64,000 bases of DNA from Myxococcaceae bacterium (lineage in GTDB: Bacteria; Myxococcota_A; Polyangia; Polyangiales; Ga0077539): assembly GCA_004297725.1 (NCBI GenBank), contig SCUS01000071.1:372001-436000 (forward strand), in the 5' to 3' direction. Made by a program: the position numbers and the translations under genes. Within the stretch, counting starts at the first letter, position 1; every line of letters begins with the position of its first letter. The notes beneath the pieces are model-generated. The model saw only the letters and a program-made list of their open reading frames with translations, searched no databases and was not told the DNA's origin. This document shows positions 16,875 through 25,579 of this stretch, one piece after another.

Positions 16875-19800
16875 ATGCCGACGAAGACACAGTTGATCAT
16901 CGGGGCCGCGCCCGGGTGTGACCTCCTGGTGCAGGGGCCCGGCGTCGCCGCCCGCCACGCGCAGCTCCTCTGGCGCGACGGCCTCTGGCTGCAGGACCTC
17001 GCCCAGGGCCGCACCGAGGTCGACGGCCGGCAGCTCGCACCCAACGAGTCGGTGCAGCTCGCGGGCTTCCACGCGCGGGTGATGGTCGGCGCGGCGAAGG
17101 TTCCGCTCGAGTCGCCGGAGGTCTCGAAGCTCTTCCTCGATCGCTCCGCGCTGCCGCTCGAGCGGCCGGGCGTGGTGACCGTGGGCCGTGACCCGGGTCG
17201 GTCGCAGGTCGTGGTGTCGCACCCGACGGTGAGCGGAACCCACCTGCGCGTCGACCTCTCGACGAGAACGGTCACCGACCTCGGCAGCCGCAGCGGCACC
17301 TTCGACCGCAGCTCGCAGCGCCTCCCCCCCAACCAGCCCGTCCCCATCGACGCCGCGGGCGGCTACTCGCTCGGCGCGGTCTGGATCCCGAGCTCGGTGC
17401 TGATGGAGCTCGCGGGCGCGCCCGCGGGCCAGATGATGGCCGGCGCCCCGGTGCCGCAGACGGCGCAGGGGGCCATGGCCGGCCCCAGCCCGATGCAGTC
17501 GATCCAGGGCGGGCCGATGTCCCAGGGGCACGCCCCGATGCCGTCGCACCAGGGCGGGCCGATGCCGTCGCACCAGGGCGGCCCGATGGCCACGCCGCCG
17601 CCGCAGGGTGGGGCGCACAAGACGATGTTCGGCTCCTTCGACCTGAGCGGCGCGAGCAAGGCCATCGCGATCATCGGGCGACTGCCGAGCTGCGACATCG
17701 TGCTGCCGTACCCGCAGGTCTCCAGCCGTCACACCTCGGTGATGCGCGCCCCCGACGGCACGCTGATCGTGGGCGACATGGGGAGCACCAACGGCACCTA
17801 CGTCAACGGGCAGCGCCTCGTGCCCGGGCAGACCATCGCCGTCGCCCCGAAGACCAAGATCTTCATCGGCCCCTACCCCGTGGTGGTCGACCTGCAGGGC
17901 AACGCCATCGCGGCGTACATCGAGCAGGAGACCCAGTTCGAGAGCGCCAACCTGGTGGAGATCGAGGCGCTCGACCTCTTCCTGAAGGTGCCCGACCGCG
18001 ACAAGCCGGGCACCGACAAGATCCTCCTCAACAAGGTCACCTTCAAGGCGCTGCCGGGCGACCTGATCGCGCTGATGGGCCCGTCGGGCGCCGGCAAGAC
18101 CACGCTGCTCACGGTGCTCAACGGCTACCTGCGGCCCACGTCGGGCGAGGTGCGGGTCAACGGCGAGAGCCTCTACGCCATCTACGACGCGCTCCGAGGG
18201 AGCATCGGCTACGTGCCGCAGGACGACCTGCTGCACCCCGAGCTCACGGTGAAGGAGGCCATCGGGTACAGCGCGAAGTTCCGCCTGCCGTCGGACTACT
18301 CGGACGAGGAGATCGAGCGCCGCGTCCAGCAGACGATGAAGGACCTCGGGCTCGACCACCTGGCCAACACCATCATCGGTTCGCCCATCAAGAAGGTGCT
18401 CTCCGGCGGCCAGCGCAAGCGCGTCAACATCGCGCTCGAGCTGGTCACCGACCCGGCGCTGATGTTCCTCGACGAGCCCACGTCGGGCCTCGCGGCCGAC
18501 GACACGGTGGCGCTCATCGACCTGCTCTCCAACCTCGCCAAGCGCTACGGCAAGACGATCATCGTCACGATCCACCAGCCCGCGAAGGAGGAGTTCGAGA
18601 AGTTCAACCTCGCCTTCATCATGGGCTTCGGCGGCGAGCCCGTGTACTTCGGCCCCTCGGGCAAGGACTCCTACGACTTCTTCGCGCGCTACCGGGGTCA
18701 GCCCATCGACAACCCGCGCGACATGTTCGACCAGCTCAAGAACCGCGAAGACGACGTGGTCAAGCGGGGGCAGTTCCCCAACAAGTCCGAGGCCCGGCTC
18801 GGGGCCGCTCGGGAGTGGCGCGCGGAGTTCTACCGCCCCGACAACACCGTCTTCCGGAATATGTACTCGGGTAAGCGCGAGCCCGGCAAACCCGGCCAGT
18901 CGCGGCCGCCGACGCGCTCCGCCGTGCCGCTCATCCGGCAGTTCGGGCTGCTGCTCTCGCGCTACGCCAAGATCAAATCCCGCGACGTCTCCGGGCTCAT
19001 GATCATGCTGCTCCAGGCGCCCATCATCGGCGGCCTCCTGGCGGCGGTGTTCTTCGACTCCCCGAAGCTCCCCAACCTCTGGTGCCAGAACCAGGTGCTC
19101 GCCATGGAGGCACGCCTCGCCGCGACCACGCAGCAGATGTGCTCGCTGCCGCAGACGCGCTTCCTCCCCATCGACGACTTCAAGGGAGCGATCTTCTTCC
19201 TCACCGTCGGGGCGATCTGGTTCGGCGTGAGCAACGCCGCCCGCGAGGTCGTCTCGGAGATCGCCATCTACCGCCGCGAGCGGATGGTGAACCTCTCCAT
19301 CTTCAACTACATGATGTCGAAGTTCGTGCTGCTCTCGCTGCTCTGCGTGCTGCAGTGCACGGTGCTGCTGACCATCGTGTATTTCTCGCTGAAGCTCGGC
19401 AACGGCACCATGGACGCCTTCGCCCCGATGCTCGGGTCGATGATCCTCACGTCGATGACCGGCGTGGCGCTGGGCCTGGTGATCTCCACTTCGGTGGGCT
19501 CCTCCGAGGCGGCCATGGCGCTCACCCCCATCGCGCTGATCCCGCAGGTGGTGCTGGGCGGCCTGCTGGTCCCGATGACCAACAAGAGCTGGCTCACCGC
19601 CCTCATGGCGGCGATGCCTTCGCGCTGGTCCTTCGAGGGGGTGATGTCGGCCGAGCGCGACACCCTGGAGGCGCCGTGGCGCATCCAGACCTGCGCCCCC
19701 GCCGGCAGCAACGGAGTCAGCCTCCACAACGGGGTCAACGTCTTCAACTGCGCCGTCGAGGAGATCTCCCGCACCGCCGAGCGCTCCGGCGCCTGGGGCT

Positions 19801-19907
19801 TCGCCACCTGGGATCGCCCCGCGATCCACAACGGCGTCCTCGCCGGGATGCTCCTGCTCTTCCTGCTCCTGATGGGCGTGCTGCTGCGCCGCCGCGACTC
19901 CGTCTAG
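16875..19907 (+). CDS. ABCG-family transporter with three N-terminal FHA-like domains
   Basis: A 1010-residue half-transporter fusion. FHA-like 1 (about 8-75) is degenerate. FHA 2 (about 108-170) has VGRDPGRS, SGTHLRV and SRSGTF; FHA 3 (about 262-340) has IGRLPSCDIVL, SSRHTSV and GSTNGTYVNG. The ATPase follows with Walker A GPSGAGKT (about 401), signature LSGGQRKR (about 508) and Walker B LMFLDEPTSG (about 529). An ABC2-type membrane domain of about six helices ends in a final helix at the C-terminus. The layout is that of Mycobacterium Rv1747-type FHA-ABC exporters, which are controlled by Ser/Thr kinases binding to phospho-Thr via FHA. The substrate is unknown, possibly lipid or glycolipid. 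A Met/Pro/Gly-rich linker between FHA 2 and 3 carries short repeats. Confidence 0.95.
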   Translation: MPTKTQLIIGAAPGCDLLVQGPGVAARHAQLLWRDGLWLQDLAQGRTEVDGRQLAPNESVQLAGFHARVMVGAAKVPLESPEVSKLFLDRSALPLERPGVVTVGRDPGRSQVVVSHPTVSGTHLRVDLSTRTVTDLGSRSGTFDRSSQRLPPNQPVPIDAAGGYSLGAVWIPSSVLMELAGAPAGQMMAGAPVPQTAQGAMAGPSPMQSIQGGPMSQGHAPMPSHQGGPMPSHQGGPMATPPPQGGAHKTMFGSFDLSGASKAIAIIGRLPSCDIVLPYPQVSSRHTSVMRAPDGTLIVGDMGSTNGTYVNGQRLVPGQTIAVAPKTKIFIGPYPVVVDLQGNAIAAYIEQETQFESANLVEIEALDLFLKVPDRDKPGTDKILLNKVTFKALPGDLIALMGPSGAGKTTLLTVLNGYLRPTSGEVRVNGESLYAIYDALRGSIGYVPQDDLLHPELTVKEAIGYSAKFRLPSDYSDEEIERRVQQTMKDLGLDHLANTIIGSPIKKVLSGGQRKRVNIALELVTDPALMFLDEPTSGLAADDTVALIDLLSNLAKRYGKTIIVTIHQPAKEEFEKFNLAFIMGFGGEPVYFGPSGKDSYDFFARYRGQPIDNPRDMFDQLKNREDDVVKRGQFPNKSEARLGAAREWRAEFYRPDNTVFRNMYSGKREPGKPGQSRPPTRSAVPLIRQFGLLLSRYAKIKSRDVSGLMIMLLQAPIIGGLLAAVFFDSPKLPNLWCQNQVLAMEARLAATTQQMCSLPQTRFLPIDDFKGAIFFLTVGAIWFGVSNAAREVVSEIAIYRRERMVNLSIFNYMMSKFVLLSLLCVLQCTVLLTIVYFSLKLGNGTMDAFAPMLGSMILTSMTGVALGLVISTSVGSSEAAMALTPIALIPQVVLGGLLVPMTNKSWLTALMAAMPSRWSFEGVMSAERDTLEAPWRIQTCAPAGSNGVSLHNGVNVFNCAVEEISRTAERSGAWGFATWDRPAIHNGVLAGMLLLFLLLMGVLLRRRDSV
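17535..17582 (+). repeat. 24 bp tandem repeat (two units) in the FHA-ABC linker
   Basis: Two adjacent near-identical 24 bp units encode PMPSHQGG in the disordered linker between FHA domains 2 and 3, with a partial third unit starting CCGATG. The repeat is coding and in frame, so it changes linker length only. Confidence 0.8.
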
Positions 19908-19923
19908 GCCTCCCTCCCTCCCT

Positions 19924-20421
19924 TCAATGCAATGGCGGCATGCCCGGCGTGGCGCTGCTGGCGGCCCCGAGGAGCACCCGCCGTGGCAGGGTGCTCTCCA
20001 GGGTGAAGGGCACGTCTACGTTGAGGCGCTCGCCGCCGACCCGGGCGGTGCCGTCCAGTCGATAGGGAATGTTCTCATTGAACACGGTCACGGCGACGAT
20101 GCCCGGGAGGTCTCCCCAGGGGGCGCGGACGTCGATGTCCATGGGCACATCGGTGTTCGTAGGCAGCCGCAGGGCGCTCTGGAGCTCGGTGACGCCCAGG
20201 TCTCGGCCGGCGAGGGTGAGCCGCACGGAGACCCGTTGTACGGTGAGGTCGAAGCGGTTGGTGTTGCGAACCACGCAATGCACCCGCAGCCCGAGGCCCT
20301 GGGCGGTCGCGCCGGTGACGTCCGCCGAGCGGGGGGTGATGCGGGGCGGCTCCGGTCGGGCGCAGCCCAGCGCGAGGCTGGCGAGGGCGCCGAGCAGCAT
20401 CGAACGACGGTCGATTGTCAT
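19924..20421 (-). CDS. LEA type 2 (WHy-domain) lipoprotein
   Basis: A 165-residue lipoprotein with an N-terminal RR and lipobox LALGC (C20). The mature domain has the LEA-14/WHy pattern: HCVVRNTNRFDLTVQRVSVRLTL (written here in parts: V-x-N-x-N-x-F-x-L then beta strands), a PTNTDVPMDIDV segment and a short C-terminal strand set. LEA2 domains in bacteria are linked to desiccation and stress or serve as generic periplasmic beta domains. The gene is convergent with the FHA-ABC transporter (16 bp gap). Its target is unknown. Confidence 0.8.
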   Translation of the reverse strand: MTIDRRSMLLGALASLALGCARPEPPRITPRSADVTGATAQGLGLRVHCVVRNTNRFDLTVQRVSVRLTLAGRDLGVTELQSALRLPTNTDVPMDIDVRAPWGDLPGIVAVTVFNENIPYRLDGTARVGGERLNVDVPFTLESTLPRRVLLGAASSATPGMPPLH

Positions 20422-20520
20422 GGTGTCCTCCGAGGAGGCTACCAGACAACCGACGTCGAACGATGTTGATTGAAGCGTAGTCGGGACGGGGCGATCGGCG
20501 CGCGGGCGCCGATCGGGGAA

Positions 20521-20871
20521 TCAGTTGACCGCGTCCTTGAGGGCCTTGATCGGCCGGGCGCGCACGGTCTTCGAAGAGGGCTTCGCGTCGCGGTGCTCCA
20601 TCTTCTTGGTGAAGGGGTTCAGGAACTCACCGGCGGGGCGGCCCGGCTTCTCCGCGACGACGAACTTCGCGAAGCCCGGCAGCACGAACACCTTGCTCTT
20701 CTTGAGCTCCTTCTCGCCGACGCTGGTGAGCGCCTCGAGAACCGACTTGACCTGAGCCTTGGAGACGGTGTCCCCAATCGACTCCTGAAGGGCCTGCACC
20801 AGCCCGGCCTTGGTCAACTTCTTCGCTGCGGTCTTGCCGGCCTTCTTGGCCGGTGCCTTTGCCTTCGCCAT
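20521..20871 (-). CDS. HU-family DNA-binding protein with Lys/Ala-rich N-terminal tail
   Basis: A 116-residue nucleoid protein. An extra N-terminal ~18-residue tail, rich in Lys and Ala (AKAKAPAKKAGKTAAKK), precedes a full HU/IHF fold: TKAGLVQALQESIG, KAQVKSVLEALTSVGEKELKK, FVLPGFAKFVV and a C-terminal ARPIKALKDAVN. The beta-arm region (KPGRPAGEFLNPFTKKMEHRD) replaces the usual RNPQTG. It is longer than standard HU (~90), as in HU variants with histone H1-like tails. Its role is chromosome compaction and architecture. AGAGGTGA lies 5 nt before the ATG as ribosome binding site. Confidence 0.93.
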   Translation of the reverse strand: MAKAKAPAKKAGKTAAKKLTKAGLVQALQESIGDTVSKAQVKSVLEALTSVGEKELKKSKVFVLPGFAKFVVAEKPGRPAGEFLNPFTKKMEHRDAKPSSKTVRARPIKALKDAVN

Positions 20872-21210
20872 CGCTCATCACCTCTGCTGCTTCGATCCCC
20901 CATCGGATCGAATGACAAGGCGGACGATACATCCTCCATTGCGCTTGGGTAGATCCTGCATGCGCGAACCCGCTCATTTTCCGGGCTGCCATTGAGCACA
21001 ACCCCCGCTCGGAGCGCTCTCCGCACGGCGGTCGTTGCGCCTTCAAGGAAGGCTCGTCTCGGAAGAAGACTGCTGAAATTGCAGGGCTTTTCGAGCGGCG
21101 CCGCGTCCCGCGACAGGCCCCGGAGGCGCCCCGCAGAGCGCAACTTCGGCGCAGCCGCCGCGCGCGCAGGTTTTCTCGCGCTTCCGGGCGCCCATTGCAG
21201 AGCTCCGTAC
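20872..21210. other. Intergenic region between HU and deacetylase genes
   Basis: No gene is supported. It contains the HU leader and promoter area (AGAGGTGA ribosome binding site near 20876-20885) and, further along, an unusually AT-richer patch around 20900-21090. I see no tRNA, terminator or repeat. Confidence 0.4.
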
Positions 21211-22149
21211 TCAGGCCCTCGCCCGATGTGCGAAGGCCGCCGCGGCGTCGCGCAGGGTCACGAACTCGTAGCCTGCCTCGCGGAGCACGCCGACCACCGC
21301 GCGCAGGGCGGCGGCCTTGCGGGAGACCGGGACGCGCAGGTCGTGCTGGTGCGGGGCCAGCGCCCCGAGCCCGTCGGCGACGTCGAGCAGGTCGAGGCCG
21401 TGCAGCTCCAGGTTGACCAGCGGGCGCCCCACCATCTGCAGCGCCAGCACTCGGGACAACGACGGACCGAGCAGCGAGAGCGTGGTGCCAATGAAGGGGA
21501 GGCGCGCGCCGCGGGTGACCCCGATGGGCAGCTCGACGATGGACGACCCGAGCGAGGCCCGGCGCCAGTACGGGCGCGAGGGGAGGTACGGGTCTGCGGG
21601 AGCGAGCAGCACCGCCGGCGAGTCGACGATGGAGCGGCTCGAGCGGCCTCGCGCCCTGATGAGCCCGATCGCGCTGGTCTTGGCGCCGTAGTAGGCGGGG
21701 CAGGGGAAGACCGAGCTGTCGTAGCCGAAGCCCTCCTCGGCGAGCACGTCGAAGAGCGCGTCGGTGATGGTGTAGCCCGGCGCGCGGAAGCCCACCGGGC
21801 GGCGGCCGAGGACCGCCGCGAGGGCGTCGCTGGCGTCGCGCACCTCCGCGCGCATGGCGTCGGCGCCGAGCCGCACGAGGTCATAGCGGTGGCTGTGCGT
21901 GTGGTTGCCGAGCTCGTGCCCGGCGCGGTCGAGGCCGAGCACCGCGGAGCGGGCGATGGGCGCCTCGAGGTCGCGGCCGATCACGAAGAAGGTGGCGGGA
22001 ATACCCAGGTCGGTAAACAGCTCGCCGAGCCGCGGGACCGCGCGGGTGTAGACCGCGTGGGCGCTGTCGTCGGCGGGCATCGGGAGCCCGTGAATGGCGT
22101 GGTAGCAGGGGACCTCGTCGAGGTCGACGGAGACGGCGCAGAGCTTCAT
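21211..22149 (-). CDS. Polysaccharide deacetylase (NodB/CE4 family)
   Basis: A 312-residue cytoplasmic-type CE4 enzyme without signal peptide. It has the metal/catalytic N-terminal SVDLDE, the zinc-binding H-x3-H in NHTHSH, the RAPGY motif (GFRAPGYTITD) and C-terminal LELHGLDLLD. Such enzymes de-N-acetylate or hydrolyse N-acyl groups of sugars, for example undecaprenyl-linked sugars or lipid-linked amino sugars (the PuuE/HpnK and polymyxin-resistance-type deacetylases belong here). It is the distal gene of a minus-strand pair with a GT4 enzyme (35 bp gap), supporting modification of a glycan or glycolipid made by this locus. Confidence 0.88.
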   Translation of the reverse strand: MKLCAVSVDLDEVPCYHAIHGLPMPADDSAHAVYTRAVPRLGELFTDLGIPATFFVIGRDLEAPIARSAVLGLDRAGHELGNHTHSHRYDLVRLGADAMRAEVRDASDALAAVLGRRPVGFRAPGYTITDALFDVLAEEGFGYDSSVFPCPAYYGAKTSAIGLIRARGRSSRSIVDSPAVLLAPADPYLPSRPYWRRASLGSSIVELPIGVTRGARLPFIGTTLSLLGPSLSRVLALQMVGRPLVNLELHGLDLLDVADGLGALAPHQHDLRVPVSRKAAALRAVVGVLREAGYEFVTLRDAAAAFAHRARA

Positions 22150-22183
22150 CGCGCGCAGACTAGCAGCGCGCGGGGAGGGAGCT

Positions 22184-23650
22184 TCAGCCCAGACGGGCGT
22201 GCGAGGGCGTGCGGACGGCGGGGACGTCGGGCAGGTCGTTCCAGGCGGGCTGGCGGCGGCCGTGGCGGTTGACCACGGCCGGGGGGCGCAGGTGGCCGAG
22301 GCCGTACACGATGCTGTTGATCGCGAGCCAGCGGCCGCCGTGGAAGGCCGTCGCGAGCCGCGGGCTGCTGGTGTCCGGGGGCGAGGCGTCGCGGTGCGCG
22401 CGGGCCGCCTCGAAGGCGTCGAGGAAGCCCTCGAGCATCTTGTGCGGCGCCGAGCGGTCGTGGGCGCGGGTGGCGGCGTTGGTGGCGAGCACCTGCCGGC
22501 GTCGCGGGTTGCGCAGCAGCGAGACCGCCGCGCGGGCGAAGCGCCAGTCGGCCATCTCGGCGTCGGGGCCGGGCTCGACCAGCAGCCCGGTGAGGTCGTG
22601 CTCGACCTGCTGCGAGACGCCCATGCCGTCGGCGAAGGCCACCACCGGGAGGCCCGACCAGAGGGCCTCGCTCACCACCTGGCCGTAGGTCTCCGAGAGG
22701 GAGGTGTACGTGAAGAGGTCGGCGTGGTGGTACCAGGTGGGGAGCGCGCCCAGCGGAAACTCCCCGGGGAAGTGGGTCTTCTCGCGGATGCCCAGCTCTT
22801 CGGCGGTGCGGCGGAAGAGGTCGTGGTCGGGGCCGTCGCCGAGGAGCGTCAGCGTCGCGTCGGGGTTGGCCGGGGCGATGTAGCGCGCGAAGATCTCCAG
22901 CAGCCGCTCGACGGCCTTCTCCCGGGTGTGGCGGCACACCACCAGGAGCCGGGCGCCCTTGCGGAAGCCGCGGGGGAAGGGGTCGGACCCCGGGGCGGTG
23001 TCGAAGATCCGGGGCTCGACGCAGCGGGGGATGACGTGGATGGGCGAGGTGACCCCGCGCTCTTCCCAGTACCGCTTGAGGCCGTTGGAGAGCACCACGA
23101 GGCCGTCACAGCCGTTGTAGGCGCTGGCCGAGGTGCTGTCCGCGAGCTTCAGGAAGGACTTCTGGAAGAGCCAGTGCGCGGCCTTGGAGTCGTGGAGCGA
23201 CTCGGGCATCACGACGGGGTAGACGCTGGGGAGGTGCACCGTGTTGACGGCCACCAGGGGGATGCCGCGGGTCGCGCGCAGCCAGAGGCCGAGCTCCATC
23301 AGCTCGGTGGCGGTCTGGCCCAGCACCACGTCGAAGTCCCAGTCGCGCTTCTCGCGGAGGATGCCTTCGAGGGGCAGCGGGATGTAGACGCCAGGGTGGT
23401 TGTGCAGCGGGACGCTCGGGAGGCAGATGTGCCGCTCGGGGAGGTCTTCGGGCTTCGCGTCGGGGTCGCGCGGGCCGATGACGGTCACCTCGTGGCCGCG
23501 CTTGGTGAGCTCACGGTAGAGAAACTGCGTCGCGAAGGTGGCCCCGTTGGCGTATGGGAGCCGCACGTAGTCGCTCAGGATCGCGATGCGCTTCGGCCAG
23601 CGGCTGCTGGTCGCGCGCGGTCGTTGACGGGAGTTGTTGGGTGCGTTCAT
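22184..23650 (-). CDS. GT4-family glycosyltransferase
   Basis: A 488-residue GT-B enzyme. N-terminal Rossmann half: RIAILSDYVRLPYANGATFATQ, cut here as IAILSDY plus NGATFATQFLYREL. C-terminal donor-binding half: VCRHTREKAVERLLE, LLGDGPDHDLF and the E-x7-E region TYGQVVSEALWSGLPVV. Glycosyltransferase family 4 members of this type add hexoses to lipid carriers or diacylglycerol. The protein has an extended basic N-terminus and a C-terminal ~80-residue extension of unknown role. It is divergent from the next GT4 gene (53 bp between starts), suggesting a shared bidirectional promoter. The acceptor cannot be read from the sequence. Confidence 0.9.
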   Translation of the reverse strand: MNAPNNSRQRPRATSSRWPKRIAILSDYVRLPYANGATFATQFLYRELTKRGHEVTVIGPRDPDAKPEDLPERHICLPSVPLHNHPGVYIPLPLEGILREKRDWDFDVVLGQTATELMELGLWLRATRGIPLVAVNTVHLPSVYPVVMPESLHDSKAAHWLFQKSFLKLADSTSASAYNGCDGLVVLSNGLKRYWEERGVTSPIHVIPRCVEPRIFDTAPGSDPFPRGFRKGARLLVVCRHTREKAVERLLEIFARYIAPANPDATLTLLGDGPDHDLFRRTAEELGIREKTHFPGEFPLGALPTWYHHADLFTYTSLSETYGQVVSEALWSGLPVVAFADGMGVSQQVEHDLTGLLVEPGPDAEMADWRFARAAVSLLRNPRRRQVLATNAATRAHDRSAPHKMLEGFLDAFEAARAHRDASPPDTSSPRLATAFHGGRWLAINSIVYGLGHLRPPAVVNRHGRRQPAWNDLPDVPAVRTPSHARLG

Positions 23651-23702
23651 TGGGAGTGTCCTGACGAAGCAAATCCCGGAAGCTCTGGTAGAGGCGGTCG
23701 CC

Positions 23703-24872
23703 GTGAAGATTCTCGACGTGACGGAGTTCTTCTCTGAACGGGGCGGCGGCGTGCGCGCGTACCTAGCACAGCTCCTCCGGGAGGGGACATTGCGTGGCCA
23801 TCAAGTGGTGGTCGTCGCCCCTGGCCCACGCGCCGAGGAGTCCACCGTCCATGGCGGGAGGCTCATCCGGGTGAAGGGCCCCGCCATGCCCTACGACCCC
23901 AGCTACCACGCACTCTGGAACTTCCCGGCCCTGCGAGCCCTGGTCGCCCGCGAGCGACCCGACGTGCTGCAGGCCTCGTCGCCCTACCTCGCCGCCTGGC
24001 TCGCCGCGACCCAGCCGTTCGTTTCCGTGCGTTCGCTCGTGCTGCATTCAGACCAGATCGGTAGCTATGCACGACCCGTTCTCTCCCGCTGGCTCGGGGC
24101 AGAGCGCGCCAATGCGATGGTCCATCCGCTCTGGTGGGGGCTGCGCTCGCTGGCCTCCCGCTTCGATTGCACGGTCGTCTCGGCCCGCTGGCTGGCCGAC
24201 CAGCTCACCGCCGAGGGCATCCCCCGGGTGGTGCAGGCGCCCTTCGGCATCGACCGCGCCCGCTTCTCTCCGACCCTGCGCGACGAGGCCCTGCGCGCCT
24301 CCCTGCTCGGCCCCTACGCCAGCGACCCGCGCGCCCGGCTGGTGGTGATCGTCGGTCGCCTCGCGCTGGAGAAGCGCGTCGACCTGCTCCTCGACGCCCT
24401 CTTCCTCGTCGCCCGTCGGCGCCCGCTCGCCGTCGTGGTGATGGGCGACGGGCCCGAGCGGCCGCTGCTCGAGGCGCGCTCCCAGAGCCTCGGCCTGGGG
24501 GCCGTCTTCCTGGGCTTCGTGACCGATCGCGAGCGCTACGCCCGCACCCTCGCCAGCGCCGACGCCCTGGTTCACGGCTGCGCCGTGGAGACCTTCGGCT
24601 TCGCGGTCGCCGAGGCGCTGGCCTCGGGCGTCCCGGTGGCTGCGCCCGCGGCCGGTGGCGCGGGCGAGCTCGTCGATGCGACCTGCGGCGTGACCTGCGA
24701 CCCGGAGGCCACTCCGGTGGAAGCCGCGCTGGCCATCGAGCGGCTACTCGACAAGCCACCGGGCTCGATGACCGCAGGCGCCGTGGCCAGGGCCGCCACC
24801 ATCCCCGCGGCGGAGGCGCACTTCGATGAGCTCTTCATGATCTATGAGAGGGCCATGAGGTCTCGGCGGTGA
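23703..24872 (+). CDS. GT4-family glycosyltransferase
   Basis: A 390-residue GT-B glycosyltransferase. It opens with VKILDVTEFFSERGGGVRAYLAQLL (GGG-R pocket). It has the donor half IVGRLALEKRVDLLLDAL, VMGDGPERPLLE and the E-x7-E motif ETFGFAVAEALASGVPV. GTG 23703 is preferred because GTAGAGGCGG lies just upstream and homologous proteins begin at this strand; an ATG at 23634 would overlap the divergent GT start. The family includes phosphatidylinositol mannosyltransferase-like enzymes. Its stop overlaps the DUF2334 gene (GTGA). Confidence 0.9.
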   Translation: MKILDVTEFFSERGGGVRAYLAQLLREGTLRGHQVVVVAPGPRAEESTVHGGRLIRVKGPAMPYDPSYHALWNFPALRALVARERPDVLQASSPYLAAWLAATQPFVSVRSLVLHSDQIGSYARPVLSRWLGAERANAMVHPLWWGLRSLASRFDCTVVSARWLADQLTAEGIPRVVQAPFGIDRARFSPTLRDEALRASLLGPYASDPRARLVVIVGRLALEKRVDLLLDALFLVARRRPLAVVVMGDGPERPLLEARSQSLGLGAVFLGFVTDRERYARTLASADALVHGCAVETFGFAVAEALASGVPVAAPAAGGAGELVDATCGVTCDPEATPVEAALAIERLLDKPPGSMTAGAVARAATIPAAEAHFDELFMIYERAMRSRR

Positions 24873-25579
24873 TCCACGTGTCCATCCACGACGTCTCGCC
24901 TCGCTGGCGCTCCGAGGTCGAGACCGCCCTCGGCTGGTGCCACGACGTCGGGGTCAAGCCGGGGCTGCTCGTCGTCCCCGACTTCCATCAGCGGGCCCCG
25001 CTGCGGGACGACCCGGAGTACGCGCGGCGCCTCCGCTCGCTCGCCGCGGAGGGCCACGAGCTCTTCCTCCACGGGTACTTCCACCGCTCGCTCCCCGGAG
25101 AGGGCCTCGGTCACTTCGTCGCGCAGCGCGTGGTCTCCGCGGGCGAGGCGGAGTTCGCCAGCTACGACCGCGAGGCGGGCGAGCGCTGGCTCGACGCCGG
25201 CGTCGCGATGCTGCGAGAGCTCGACCTGCCGATGCGGGGGTTCGTACCGCCCGCCTGGGCGCGTCGCTCGTGGCTGCTGCCCGCGCTGCGCTCCCGCGGC
25301 CTCGACTACACCGAGGACCAGCTCTTCATCTACGAGCCTTCGAGCGGCGCCCGGAGGCTCTGCCCCGCGATCAACTACGCCAGCCGCACCCTGGGGCGCC
25401 GGCTCTCCAGCGCCGCGTACGCCCGGCTCGCGAGGCTCTATCCGAGGGCGGGCGTCCCGGTGCGCATCGCGCTCCACCCGGCAGACCTGCACCACCCGAT
25501 GCTGGTCGACGAGACCCGCTCGCTGCTCGCGTGGGCGAAGGGGCGCACCACCGACGCCGTGAGCTCGCTCTTCACCTGA
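24869..25579 (+). CDS. DUF2334 polysaccharide-deacetylase-like protein
   Basis: A 236-residue protein starting with GTG, coupled to the preceding GT4 gene. It matches the DUF2334 branch of the NodB fold: SIHDVSPRW (metal-binding Asp), HELFLHGYFH (His pair), VPPAW and C-terminal IALHPADLHHP. No signal peptide is seen. It is likely a de-N-acetylase acting on the product of the coupled glycosyltransferase, analogous to the GT4-deacetylase pair in GPI/mycothiol-type glycan synthesis. That analogy is an inference. It overlaps the convergent GT4 gene by 8 bp. Confidence 0.85.
   Translation: MIHVSIHDVSPRWRSEVETALGWCHDVGVKPGLLVVPDFHQRAPLRDDPEYARRLRSLAAEGHELFLHGYFHRSLPGEGLGHFVAQRVVSAGEAEFASYDREAGERWLDAGVAMLRELDLPMRGFVPPAWARRSWLLPALRSRGLDYTEDQLFIYEPSSGARRLCPAINYASRTLGRRLSSAAYARLARLYPRAGVPVRIALHPADLHHPMLVDETRSLLAWAKGRTTDAVSSLFT

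Noticed and set aside
17535..17582. Two 24 bp units considered as a CRISPR or VNTR locus
   Set aside because: Only two units with no spacers, in frame inside a gene; a coding tandem repeat only. No CRISPR array was seen in the window.
20872..21210. tRNA or small RNA in the HU-deacetylase gap
   Set aside because: No cloverleaf, hairpin with U-run or conserved RNA motif could be drawn by eye.
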